Below are positions 1 to 5,875 of a stretch of DNA of 9,213 nucleotides, in pieces. A model generated the notes under the pieces. It saw nothing but the letters and a program-made list of their open reading frames with translations, was not told the origin of the DNA and did not search any database. This DNA comes from an uncultured Clostridia bacterium. Its GTDB lineage: Bacteria > Bacillota > Clostridia > Oscillospirales > CAG-272. Positions within the stretch are counted from its first letter, which is position 1; each line of letters begins with the position of its first letter. A program made the translations under genes and the position numbers. Location of the stretch: the NCBI GenBank assembly GCA_937895775.1, contig CALBLD010000310.1, forward strand, positions 1-9,213. The letters are read 5' to 3'.

Positions 1-36
1 CCATAACTCTTCAAATATCGGGATCACAATGAACGA

Positions 37-63
37 GTCGGCTTTTTGCCGACGGAATTTTTT
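37..63 (+). promoter_or_regulatory. Hairpin in the secG leader, terminator-like
   Basis: A perfect 6-bp GC-rich stem, GTCGGC (37-42) with GCCGAC (48-53), closes a TTTTT loop. Four bases later there is a run of six T (58-63), directly before the secG Shine-Dalgarno (64-70). It could be the terminator of an upstream transcript, a weak attenuator for secG, or a structure affecting translation start. The upstream gene lies outside the window, so these cannot be separated. The stem also covers codons of a longer secG frame beginning at 29, which argues against that start. Confidence 0.4.
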
Positions 64-79
64 CGGAGGAAATGATACT

Positions 80-508
80 ATGACTGAAGTAGTAGTGACG
101 ATCGTCGGTGTGATTCTGATTATCCTTGCTGTTATACTTGTCGTTGCCGTTCTCATGCAGAGCGCAAAGAATTCGCGTATGTCCGGCGTTGTTTCCGGTG
201 GCGGAGCCGAGACCTTTTTCGGCAAATACAAAGGAAAGACCATTGATAAAAAGCTCAACACGCTTACACTTATACTGGCACTTGTTTTTGTCGGTGTTGT
301 TGTTGCGCTTTATATCATACAGCCCGGCAGAGGTAAAGTCGATTACGGCGATCAGGATGATATCTTCAAAAACGTAACGACCGCAGTTACTACCGCAGCC
401 GGAACCGATGACGAGAAGAAGCCCGAGGTAACGACCGCAGCGGCTACAACCGTTGCCGGAACCGACAAGGAACCCGATGTAACGACTGTCGAAGGTCCCG
501 AGAAGTAA
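80..508 (+). CDS. secG: Preprotein translocase subunit SecG
   Basis: SecG is the small non-essential subunit of the SecYEG channel and assists SecA-driven protein export across the cytoplasmic membrane. The 142-residue product has the family layout. TM1 is at about residues 5-26, followed by a short loop with the diagnostic glycine-rich GGGAETFFG (40-48), then TM2 at about 60-80. The start at 80 is chosen because CGGAGGA (64-70) lies 9 bases upstream; an in-frame ATG at 29 has no ribosome binding site and falls in a hairpin. The core is about 85 residues, close to the usual SecG size. The rest is an unusual acidic, Thr/Ala-rich tail (about 86-142) built from imperfect repeats of a VTTA...GTD..PE unit. 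The family call is secure; the role of the tail is unknown. A terminator follows at once, so the gene does not appear to be co-transcribed with the next one. Confidence 0.93.
   Translation: MTEVVVTIVGVILIILAVILVVAVLMQSAKNSRMSGVVSGGGAETFFGKYKGKTIDKKLNTLTLILALVFVGVVVALYIIQPGRGKVDYGDQDDIFKNVTTAVTTAAGTDDEKKPEVTTAAATTVAGTDKEPDVTTVEGPEK
374..487 (+). repeat. secG: Imperfect tandem repeats encoding the SecG tail
   Basis: The bases GTAACGACCGCAG occur at 374-386 and again at 428-440, with a shortened copy GTAACGACT at 479-487. GCCGGAACCGA occurs at 398-408 and 455-465. The unit is about 51-57 bases and in frame, giving 17-19 residue protein repeats rich in Val-Thr-Thr-Ala. This suggests recent in-frame duplication in the C-terminal tail. 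Confidence 0.7.
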
Positions 509-527
509 TTTTTACTTCCCTATGTGT

Positions 528-580
528 AAAATACAGCTCCCGTTTGTCCTTTTTTTAAGGATTCGGGAGCGTATTTTTTT
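528..580 (+). terminator. Rho-independent terminator after secG
   Basis: AAAATAC-A-GCTCCCG (528-542, one bulged A) pairs with CGGGAGCGTATTTT (564-577). The loop holds a smaller TCCTT/AAGGA inner stem, and a run of seven T ends at 580. It lies 20 bases after the secG stop. The A-rich left side means it could also act on transcripts from the other strand. Confidence 0.88.
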
Positions 581-582
581 GC

Positions 583-627
583 CCACAAGTCACATATTGT
601 CTGTTTTTGCTTGACAAAAACTTGTGG
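583..627. promoter_or_regulatory. Nested inverted repeats around the mrnC -35 box
   Basis: CCACAAGT (583-590) is the exact reverse complement of ACTTGTGG (620-627). Inside this, GTTTTTG (603-609) is complementary to CAAAAAC (615-621), with the centre falling on the start of the TTGACA -35 box. Two nested symmetries over a promoter are what a dimeric repressor site can look like, but no regulator is known here and AT-rich DNA produces such symmetry by chance. Confidence 0.4.
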
Positions 628-639
628 ATATGTTACAAT
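611..639 (+). promoter_or_regulatory. Sigma-A type promoter for mrnC operon
   Basis: TTGACA (611-616), a 17-base spacer and TACAAT (634-639) make a near-consensus vegetative promoter. Transcription would begin near 646 and give a leader of about 120 bases before mrnC. This also shows that the long open frame beginning at 611 cannot be the true start: its first codon is part of the -35 box and its ATG at 638 lies in the -10 region. Confidence 0.85.
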
Positions 640-766
640 GGACGAATCAGAACATCGGGAATCGAACATGCATCGATCCGGATCACAGAAAAGTAATGCC
701 GCAGGCGTGCGTCCGTTCACCGACAATCCGAACAGACACCGAAAACCGCCCGAAAGGAAAAAAGAC

Positions 767-1150
767 ATGAATCCTCTGCAAATACCGTCAGCCGATCTTG
801 CTTATCTCGGCGACGCGGTCATAGAACTTCTTGTAAGGGAGCATCTTATAAAGGAAGGACACAGCGGTGCGGGAAGGCTGAACGCGATGGCAAAAAATTA
901 TGTGCCCGCCGCCGCGCAAGCCGATGCCGCCGCAAAGATTCTTCCGCTTCTCGACGAAGAAGAGGCGGGAGTATACAGACGCGGACGCAACCAAAGCAGA
1001 CCGTCGGTTCCGCCGAGTTCGACCGCTTCACAATACCGTGCTGCGACCGCATTTGAGGCACTTTTTGCCTATCTGTGGCTGAAGGGCGACCGTTCGCGTG
1101 CAGACGAACTGTTTGCCGCCGCATATGCATCCGACAACATGTCGGAATAA
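767..1150 (+). CDS. mrnC: Mini-III ribonuclease (RNase III-like)
   Basis: Mini-III is a small RNase III relative without the double-stranded RNA binding domain. In Bacillus subtilis it trims both ends of the 23S rRNA precursor. The 127-residue product shows the catalytic domain only: LAYLGDAVIELLVR (11-24) with the metal-binding Asp16, an RRGRN motif (71-75), and YRAATAFEALFAYLWL (90-105), where Glu98 is the second acidic active-site residue. Typical relatives are about 125-145 residues, so it is complete. The start at 767 follows the purine-rich sequence GAAAGGAAAAAAG. The frame is open for 52 codons upstream, but that part would be Arg/Pro-rich, unlike the family, and begins inside the promoter. 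In many Bacillota this gene lies near cysS and rlmB; here it heads a transcript leading into a ROK kinase and a CotH protein. Confidence 0.9.
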   Translation: MNPLQIPSADLAYLGDAVIELLVREHLIKEGHSGAGRLNAMAKNYVPAAAQADAAAKILPLLDEEEAGVYRRGRNQSRPSVPPSSTASQYRAATAFEALFAYLWLKGDRSRADELFAAAYASDNMSE

Positions 1151-1211
1151 TTTTCGGACAATATTTATATCAATAATTACATCAAAACAAAAAGAAAGAG
1201 AGAAAATCAGT

Positions 1212-2177
1212 ATGAAATATTACCTTGGTATCGACCTCGGAGGAACAAACATTGCTGTCGGACTGGTCGATGAAAATTACAGAATAGTAAAAAAAGGGAG
1301 CGTACCCACTGACGCATCAAGGCATCCCGATGAGATTGTTGCCGATATGGGAAAGCTCTGTCTTTCGGTCGTTGCCGAATACGGTATCGGAATGGAAGAC
1401 GTTGAAGCATGCGGCATAGCCTCCCCGGGTACGGCAAACGGCGACACGGGAATTGTCGAATATGCCAACAACATTTCGATGCTCAACTATCCGATAGTCG
1501 AAAAGCTGAGAAAACACATCGGACTTAAAAAAATATACCTTGACAACGACGCAAACGCCGCTGCACTCGGCGAAGCACTTGCGGGTTCGGCAAAGGGAGC
1601 TTCCTCCGCGCTTATGATAACTCTCGGAACCGGAGTCGGCGGCGGAATAATCATTGACGGAAAAATATACTCGGGATTCAACCATGCGGGAGCCGAACTC
1701 GGTCACACCGTCATAGAAAAAGACGGACGTCAGTGTTCCTGCGGCAGAAAAGGCTGCTTTGAAGCATACTCGTCGGCGACAGGACTTATCAACATGACCA
1801 AAGAGAAGATGGAGCTTGACCCGTCGAGCGCAATGTGGGATGTCTGCGGCAGAGATATCAACAAAGTAAACGGCAGAACCGCTTTCAATGCCGTAAAGCA
1901 ATACAAAGACAGATCGGCATCCGAGGTCTGCGACATGTACATATCCTATCTTGCAACCGGCATCGCAAACATGATGAACATATTCCAGCCCGAGGTCATC
2001 TCGATCGGCGGCGGAGTGAGCAACGAAGGCGACGGACTCTTTGTCCCGCTCTGCAAACAGGTCTATGCCGAAAACTACGCCAAAAACAGCAAAAGACAGA
2101 CGAAAATCGAAAAGGCAACTCTCGGCAACGACGCCGGAATAATCGGCGCAGCGGCTCTCGGAATGCCGCGCAAATAA
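1212..2177 (+). CDS. ROK-family sugar kinase (glucokinase-like)
   Basis: The 321-residue product is a ROK-family (repressor, ORF, kinase) enzyme, expected to phosphorylate glucose or a related hexose or amino-sugar with ATP in the cytoplasm. It has the N-terminal phosphate-binding motif LGIDLGGTNIAVG (5-17), the catalytic Asp113 in DNDANAAALGEA (111-122), TLGTGVGGG (138-145 region), and the ROK zinc site made of His165 (AELGH) with Cys175, Cys177 and Cys182 in CSCGRKGC. A second glycine motif, ISIGGGVSNEG, lies near the C-terminus. There is no N-terminal helix-turn-helix, so it is a kinase, not a NagC/XylR-type repressor. The start at 1212 has only a weak AAAGAGAG-like ribosome binding site; the upstream in-frame extension overlaps mrnC and lacks family similarity. 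It lies 61 bases after mrnC and 27 bases before the CotH gene, with no terminator visible in either gap. Glucokinase (glcK) is the likeliest role, but the sugar cannot be told from sequence. Confidence 0.9.
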   Translation: MKYYLGIDLGGTNIAVGLVDENYRIVKKGSVPTDASRHPDEIVADMGKLCLSVVAEYGIGMEDVEACGIASPGTANGDTGIVEYANNISMLNYPIVEKLRKHIGLKKIYLDNDANAAALGEALAGSAKGASSALMITLGTGVGGGIIIDGKIYSGFNHAGAELGHTVIEKDGRQCSCGRKGCFEAYSSATGLINMTKEKMELDPSSAMWDVCGRDINKVNGRTAFNAVKQYKDRSASEVCDMYISYLATGIANMMNIFQPEVISIGGGVSNEGDGLFVPLCKQVYAENYAKNSKRQTKIEKATLGNDAGIIGAAALGMPRK

Positions 2178-2204
2178 GCAAATAAAAATATTACGGAGTT
2201 TCAG

Positions 2205-4589
2205 ATGATAATGAAAAACGGCAAAAAGACGACCTCACGGATACTGTCTGTTCTGCTTTCGGGAGCAATGCTTTTTTCGACTCTGCCGATGTTCGGTCTC
2301 GCGTCATCCGGAGACGAAACCTCCGACACCGAAAACAAGTCGGGTGTGACCGACAAAATTTCACAGCTTGTTTCGGACGGTGAAAAACTGCCCGAAATGT
2401 ATATCACGACCGACAGCGGAAAACTTGTAACGAAAAAAGTGTACGAAGGTGCGTCAATGCGGATGACCCTTCCCGATCGTTTTGCCGAATTTGAAAACGA
2501 TTACACTACCGAGGACGGATACGGAATAGTGATGAAAGCGCGCGGAAACTCGACCTACGGAATGAACGACGTCACAAACTCCGGCAAATATTCGTACAAG
2601 ATAAAGCTTGACAAAAAGGCGGATCTTCTCGGAATGGGCAGAAGCAAGCACTGGGTGCTCATATCCAACATATATGATGTCACAAACATGCGCAACAAGC
2701 TGACCTACGACTTTTCCGGAATGCTCGGAATGCCCTATTGCGAATCACGCTGGGTGGTACTCTATGTGAACGGCGAATACCGCGGACTCTATTCGCTTGT
2801 GGAGAGTCTGCGCATCGACGAGGGCAGGCTTGATATCACAAACTGGGAGGAGCGCGCCGAAAACATTGCGGAAGCGATCGGACGCAAGGAAGGTCTCGAC
2901 GAGGTAAAAACAAAGCAGCTCGGCGTGAAAATGAGGAACGACCTGCGTTGGGTAACCACCGGGAAGTTCGACAACTACACAATCTCCGATTACTACGACA
3001 CATCGTCCTTCAACATAGACTCCGGCTATTTTATCGAATACGACGGCAGAATGGACGGAAATACCACCAAATTCTATACCTCGCACGGAAAGCCGATACA
3101 GATAGACAATCCCGCATCGCTGAAATCGAATCCGCAGATGCTTTCGTATGTGCAGGAACTTCTCGATGATTTTGAGGAAGCGATCTATTCGCCCACCTTC
3201 TGCACAAGCGACGGAACCCATTATTCGGAATTTATCGATGTTGACTCAATGATCGATTACTATCTGATTTTTGAGCTTTTCAAAAACATAGAGTTCGGTT
3301 GGCTTTCGATCTATCTATACATCGAAAACGGAATCATCTATTTCGGACCATGCTGGGATTTTGACAATGCCTCGGGCAATCAGGTTACGCTTACCGACGA
3401 CTGGATGCATTACGACAGCTGGATTAACATCGGCGGAAGAGCCGAATGGTGGAAAAAGCTCAGCGAGGATCCTGCGTTCATAGCAAAATTCGAAAACCGT
3501 TGGTTTGAGATCCGCGGGCTCGTTGACGAAATGCTCGAATCGATGGACATCTATTACAGATACATATACGACGAAGCTGTCCGCAACTGGGAGCTTATGG
3601 GTCCGCCGCACAACTGGTACATCGGAAACAGCAAGTGCAAGAGTTTTGAGGACGAATACAAAGTCATGCACGACTGGATGTACAACAGAGTAAAATGGCT
3701 CGACGAGCAGTTGTCCACCCGCACACCGAATATCGAAAGTTACAGTCCGAATACCTCCGACAGGCTTTCGCTGTCGCTGGTCAGCGACAAGGGCAAACTC
3801 GTGAAGGAAAGCAAAGCCGCGGGAGGAGCCACTGCCGACTATCAGTACGATATCGACAAAAACGGCAATCTCGTTCTGCGTATCGTCACAAAGCACACCT
3901 CTCACAGAAACGCACTCATTTATGTAAACGGGAAGTTTATCGAAAAAGTTGCGGCGACAGACGACAAATTGACAACCGTCACGATAAAGCGCGATGCGCT
4001 TGATCTGACCGAGGGTGCGATCTCGACAATCTATGTGCAGATGCTCAACCACGAGGACAATTATTACAAGTGCGCATACCTTTATGTGCGGGCAATGAAA
4101 AATGTCCTGTCGGGTCCGTCGATCGTCAACCTTAAGATCGGCGATCAGCCGATGCAGACGATTGAAAGCGGCTCGGTAATTACTCTTCCCGAGATAACCG
4201 ATTCTTACAGAGGATACAATGCGGTCGGCTGGACAGACGGCAAAAACGTCTATGCTCAGGGTTCGGAGATCACAGTCAAATCGCACACCTATCTGTATCC
4301 GAAATGGGAAAGAACATATCTTTTCCCGGACAGAGCCGAGATCGTCCCCGATCCGGTGGTACCCGATAATCCCGACACGCCGGAGCCGCCCGACCCGAAC
4401 GACAACAAAAACGTTATCGTCGAAATTCGCGGCGGCGTGGGTGGGGAGGAGAGCGCGCTGTTCGCCGCCAACATCCTGCTGTTCTCGGTCATCGGTGCCG
4501 TCTCTGTTCTGATCGTCGGCGGCGGGATTGCAGTCGTTCTTCTTCTGAAAAAGAGAAAACGGCAGGCAGAAAACAAAAAAGCCGAATAA
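2205..4589 (+). CDS. Secreted, membrane-anchored CotH-family protein with B-repeat
   Basis: This 794-residue protein begins with a signal peptide (basic 4-12, hydrophobic 13-33, likely cut near GLAS-SG at 34-35). The CotH domain spans about residues 63-480. It contains KARGNST (111-117), SKHW..L (147-152), DVTNMRNKL (158-166), VLYVNGEYRGLYSLVE (185-200) and GPCWDFDN (381-388), whose paired acidic residues Asp385 and Asp387 fit the DxD metal site of the CotH atypical kinase fold. A Listeria-Bacteroides/InlB B-type repeat follows at about 645-705, with the ITLP...GY..VGWTDG...Y..GSEITV...YLYPKW pattern. Then come a Pro/Asp-rich linker (about 714-732), one transmembrane helix (about 757-781) and a short basic tail. 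It should therefore sit on the outside of the cytoplasmic membrane. CotH of Bacillus is a spore coat kinase for CotB and CotG; clostridial relatives with extracellular layouts are common and mostly uncharacterised. RBS CGGAG at 2194-2198 supports 2205 over the ATG at 2211. The gene is last in the mrnC-ROK transcript. Confidence 0.88.
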   Translation: MIMKNGKKTTSRILSVLLSGAMLFSTLPMFGLASSGDETSDTENKSGVTDKISQLVSDGEKLPEMYITTDSGKLVTKKVYEGASMRMTLPDRFAEFENDYTTEDGYGIVMKARGNSTYGMNDVTNSGKYSYKIKLDKKADLLGMGRSKHWVLISNIYDVTNMRNKLTYDFSGMLGMPYCESRWVVLYVNGEYRGLYSLVESLRIDEGRLDITNWEERAENIAEAIGRKEGLDEVKTKQLGVKMRNDLRWVTTGKFDNYTISDYYDTSSFNIDSGYFIEYDGRMDGNTTKFYTSHGKPIQIDNPASLKSNPQMLSYVQELLDDFEEAIYSPTFCTSDGTHYSEFIDVDSMIDYYLIFELFKNIEFGWLSIYLYIENGIIYFGPCWDFDNASGNQVTLTDDWMHYDSWINIGGRAEWWKKLSEDPAFIAKFENRWFEIRGLVDEMLESMDIYYRYIYDEAVRNWELMGPPHNWYIGNSKCKSFEDEYKVMHDWMYNRVKWLDEQLSTRTPNIESYSPNTSDRLSLSLVSDKGKLVKESKAAGGATADYQYDIDKNGNLVLRIVTKHTSHRNALIYVNGKFIEKVAATDDKLTTVTIKRDALDLTEGAISTIYVQMLNHEDNYYKCAYLYVRAMKNVLSGPSIVNLKIGDQPMQTIESGSVITLPEITDSYRGYNAVGWTDGKNVYAQGSEITVKSHTYLYPKWERTYLFPDRAEIVPDPVVPDNPDTPEPPDPNDNKNVIVEIRGGVGGEESALFAANILLFSVIGAVSVLIVGGGIAVVLLLKKRKRQAENKKAE

Positions 4590-4594
4590 TCCGA

Positions 4595-4638
4595 AAAACA
4601 TCTCCCGGGAGAAAAACTTTTACGGGAGATGTTTTTTT
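4595..4638 (+). terminator. Rho-independent terminator after cotH-like gene
   Basis: AAAACATCTCCCG (4595-4607) pairs perfectly with CGGGAGATGTTTT (4623-4635), a 13-bp stem followed by T up to 4638. It starts 6 bases after the stop codon and closes the mrnC-ROK-CotH unit. Confidence 0.92.
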
Positions 4639-4667
4639 GCTTTGCCGCAATATTGCGTACATATTTA

Positions 4668-4678
4668 TGGTATATAAT
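4668..4678 (+). promoter_or_regulatory. Probable -10 region for the zinc-ribbon membrane gene
   Basis: TATAAT at 4673-4678 is preceded by TGG (4668-4670), a near extended -10 arrangement. The best -35 candidate, TTGCGT (4653-4658), lies only 14 bases upstream, too close for a normal sigma-A promoter. Transcription would start near 4685 and give a leader of about 45 bases. Confidence 0.5.
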
Positions 4679-4729
4679 CCGCATGTAAGCATATTATTAA
4701 ATAAAGCTTTATGCTTATCGGAGGTTACG

Positions 4730-5221
4730 ATGTTCAACACGGGTGGACGCTTTGCGCGCTTCATGCAGGGACGATGCGGTCTTGATTTTTTCGGGTACAT
4801 GCTTTCATGGATATACCTCATTCTTTTGATCGTACAGATTATTGTCGGACTTTTCTCAAGAACGGCATCGGTTATAATGTCGGTTATCATCTGGGTGCTC
4901 TTTTTCTTCATGCTCTTCCGTATATTTTCGAAGAATCTTGCGGCACGTTCAAAAGAAAATCGGTGGGCGATCGGATTTTTCGGAAAGCTTCCCTTCCTGC
5001 GCGGCAGAACAAATAATTTCGGAAACCCCGGATATTACAGTGCATACGAGGATAAAACTGCCTCATATACAAAGCCGAAAAAGCAAAAGCTCCCGCGTGA
5101 CAAATATCACGTCTACCGAAAATGCAGATCCTGCGGAGCAAAGCTCCGGCTTCCGAAGGTAAAAGGCAGACATTCGGTGCGCTGTCCCGCATGCAACACC
5201 CTTTTTGATGTGTGGATCTGA
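4730..5221 (+). CDS. Two-TM protein with C-terminal zinc ribbon
   Basis: This 163-residue protein is not assigned to a named gene. The start at 4730 follows a strong ribosome binding site, ATCGGAGG (4717-4724), 5 bases upstream. A short basic N-terminus with RFARFMQGRCGLD (7-19) leads into two hydrophobic helices (about 21-41 and 46-66). A long basic cytoplasmic stretch follows, with Gly/Tyr-rich NNFGNPGYYSAYED (95-108) and many Lys. The end is a zinc ribbon with C132-x2-C135 and C152-x2-C155. With both helices short-looped, both ends probably face the cytoplasm. Similar small membrane proteins with an RFMxGRxGxD start and a terminal zinc ribbon are, to my recollection, frequent in Clostridia, without known function. 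The gene stands alone between a terminator and a new promoter. A membrane-tethered nucleic-acid or protein sensor is possible but is a guess. Confidence 0.75.
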   Translation: MFNTGGRFARFMQGRCGLDFFGYMLSWIYLILLIVQIIVGLFSRTASVIMSVIIWVLFFFMLFRIFSKNLAARSKENRWAIGFFGKLPFLRGRTNNFGNPGYYSAYEDKTASYTKPKKQKLPRDKYHVYRKCRSCGAKLRLPKVKGRHSVRCPACNTLFDVWI

Positions 5222-5250
5222 TGAAATTCCGACATTTCAACACTTTTTTT
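5222..5250 (+). terminator. Possible weak terminator
   Basis: TGAAAT (5222-5227) pairs with ATTTCA (5234-5239) right after the stop codon, and a run of seven T follows at 5244-5250. The stem is short and AT-rich, so efficiency would be low. Confidence 0.3.
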
Positions 5251-5260
5251 GCATTTTTTG

Positions 5261-5289
5261 TTGACAAAAAGACTTTTTTATGCTACCAT
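5261..5289 (+). promoter_or_regulatory. Sigma-A type promoter for TM2 gene
   Basis: TTGACA (5261-5266), a 17-base spacer and TACCAT (5284-5289) precede the TM2-domain gene. The expected start of transcription is near 5296, giving a leader of about 60 bases. Confidence 0.78.
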
Positions 5290-5298
5290 TATGCCACG

Positions 5299-5315
5299 GA
5301 CATCATTTCGATGTC
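5299..5315 (+). other. Hairpin at the 5' end of the TM2 transcript
   Basis: GACATC (5299-5304) and GATGTC (5310-5315) form a 6-bp stem with a five-base loop. It lies at or within a few bases of the predicted transcription start, where a hairpin can protect an mRNA from 5'-end-dependent decay. It has no T-tract, so it is not a terminator. Confidence 0.4.
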
Positions 5316-5354
5316 GTCGGAAGTGAATTTTACATAAAATCAGGAGAATAAGCT

Positions 5355-5783
5355 ATGTATTGCAAGAATTGCGGTCAACAGATTGATGATAATGCGGCAT
5401 TCTGCACGAACTGCGGATTTGCCAAAAACACAGGCAACAAATACTGCCCCAACTGCGGAAAGGAGATCATACCCGGCGCGGCTGTCTGCACAAACTGCGG
5501 ATTTGCCCTCGCTCAGAACGCACCTGTCACTGATGCTGCCGCTTTGAGCGGACAGAAAGAAAAGCTGATTGCGGGTCTTCTCGGCATATTCCTCGGCGGA
5601 CTCGGCATCCACAACTTCTACCTCGGATTCAACAAGAGAGCACTCATTCAGCTTCTCGTTACCCTTCTGACATGCGGCTTCGGCGGATCGGTCATGGGCA
5701 TCTGGGGACTTATCGAGGGTATATTCTACCTTATCGGTAAGGAAGGATACACGGCAGACGCAAACGGCGTACCGCTGAAATAA
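5355..5783 (+). CDS. Double zinc-ribbon TM2-domain membrane protein
   Basis: The 142-residue product carries two tandem zinc ribbons, C3-x2-C6...C17-x2-C20 and C31-x2-C34...C45-x2-C48. After a short Ala-rich linker comes a TM2 domain (about 67-130) with the hallmark GGLGIHNFYLG (81-91) between two hydrophobic helices. TM2 proteins are small membrane proteins found across bacteria and animals; most bacterial ones have no assigned function. The zinc ribbons probably sit in the cytoplasm. The start at 5355 follows CAGGAGA (5341-5347). It has its own promoter and a hairpin behind it, so it is likely a single-gene unit. It is the second consecutive gene that joins zinc ribbons to two membrane helices, here in reversed order to the gene at 4730. 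Confidence 0.88.
   Translation: MYCKNCGQQIDDNAAFCTNCGFAKNTGNKYCPNCGKEIIPGAAVCTNCGFALAQNAPVTDAAALSGQKEKLIAGLLGIFLGGLGIHNFYLGFNKRALIQLLVTLLTCGFGGSVMGIWGLIEGIFYLIGKEGYTADANGVPLK
5401..5507 (+). repeat. Internal repeat of the zinc ribbon in the TM2 gene
   Basis: The 23 bases at 5401-5423 recur at 5485-5507 with one mismatch. The copies are 84 bases (28 codons) apart and encode CTNCGFA in each zinc ribbon. The near identity at DNA level points to duplication of one ribbon or to conversion between the two. Confidence 0.7.
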
Positions 5784-5799
5784 AACCGAATGAAGCATC

Positions 5800-5840
5800 A
5801 AACGGACAGATTCTGACGGACACGCGGTATCTGTCCGTTT
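5800..5840. terminator. 11-bp stem, probable terminator
   Basis: AAACGGACAGA (5800-5810) pairs perfectly with TCTGTCCGTTT (5830-5840). The following sequence, ATCTTATAAC, is only partly T-rich, so termination may be incomplete. No clear sigma-A promoter is seen between this stem and pepC, so pepC may depend partly on readthrough. Confidence 0.6.
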
Positions 5841-5875
5841 ATCTTATAACAAACGACAGGAAAGGTGAATTACAA

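Noticed and set aside
1..36. Possible tRNA 3' end before secG
   Set aside because: TTCAAAT at 10-16 resembles a T-loop, but the T-stem does not pair and there is no acceptor stem within view.
29..79. Longer SecG start at 29
   Set aside because: There is no ribosome binding site and the first codons lie in a GC-rich hairpin. CGGAGGA at 64-70 points to 80.
611..766. Upstream in-frame extension of the Mini-III RNase by 52 codons
   Set aside because: Its first codon is the TTGACA -35 box, the ATG at 638 lies in the -10 region, and the extra residues are Arg/Pro-rich with no RNase similarity. The ATG at 767 has a purine-rich ribosome binding site.
1317..1901. Minus-strand 194-residue frame opposite the ROK kinase
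   Set aside because: It is antisense to conserved ROK motifs and is Cys/Phe/Val-rich with no recognisable domain.
3315..4601. Long minus-strand frame (428 residues) opposite the CotH gene
   Set aside because: It is a shadow of the plus-strand codon usage: no signal or domain, Arg/Val/Cys-rich composition, and the plus strand has clear CotH and B-repeat domains.
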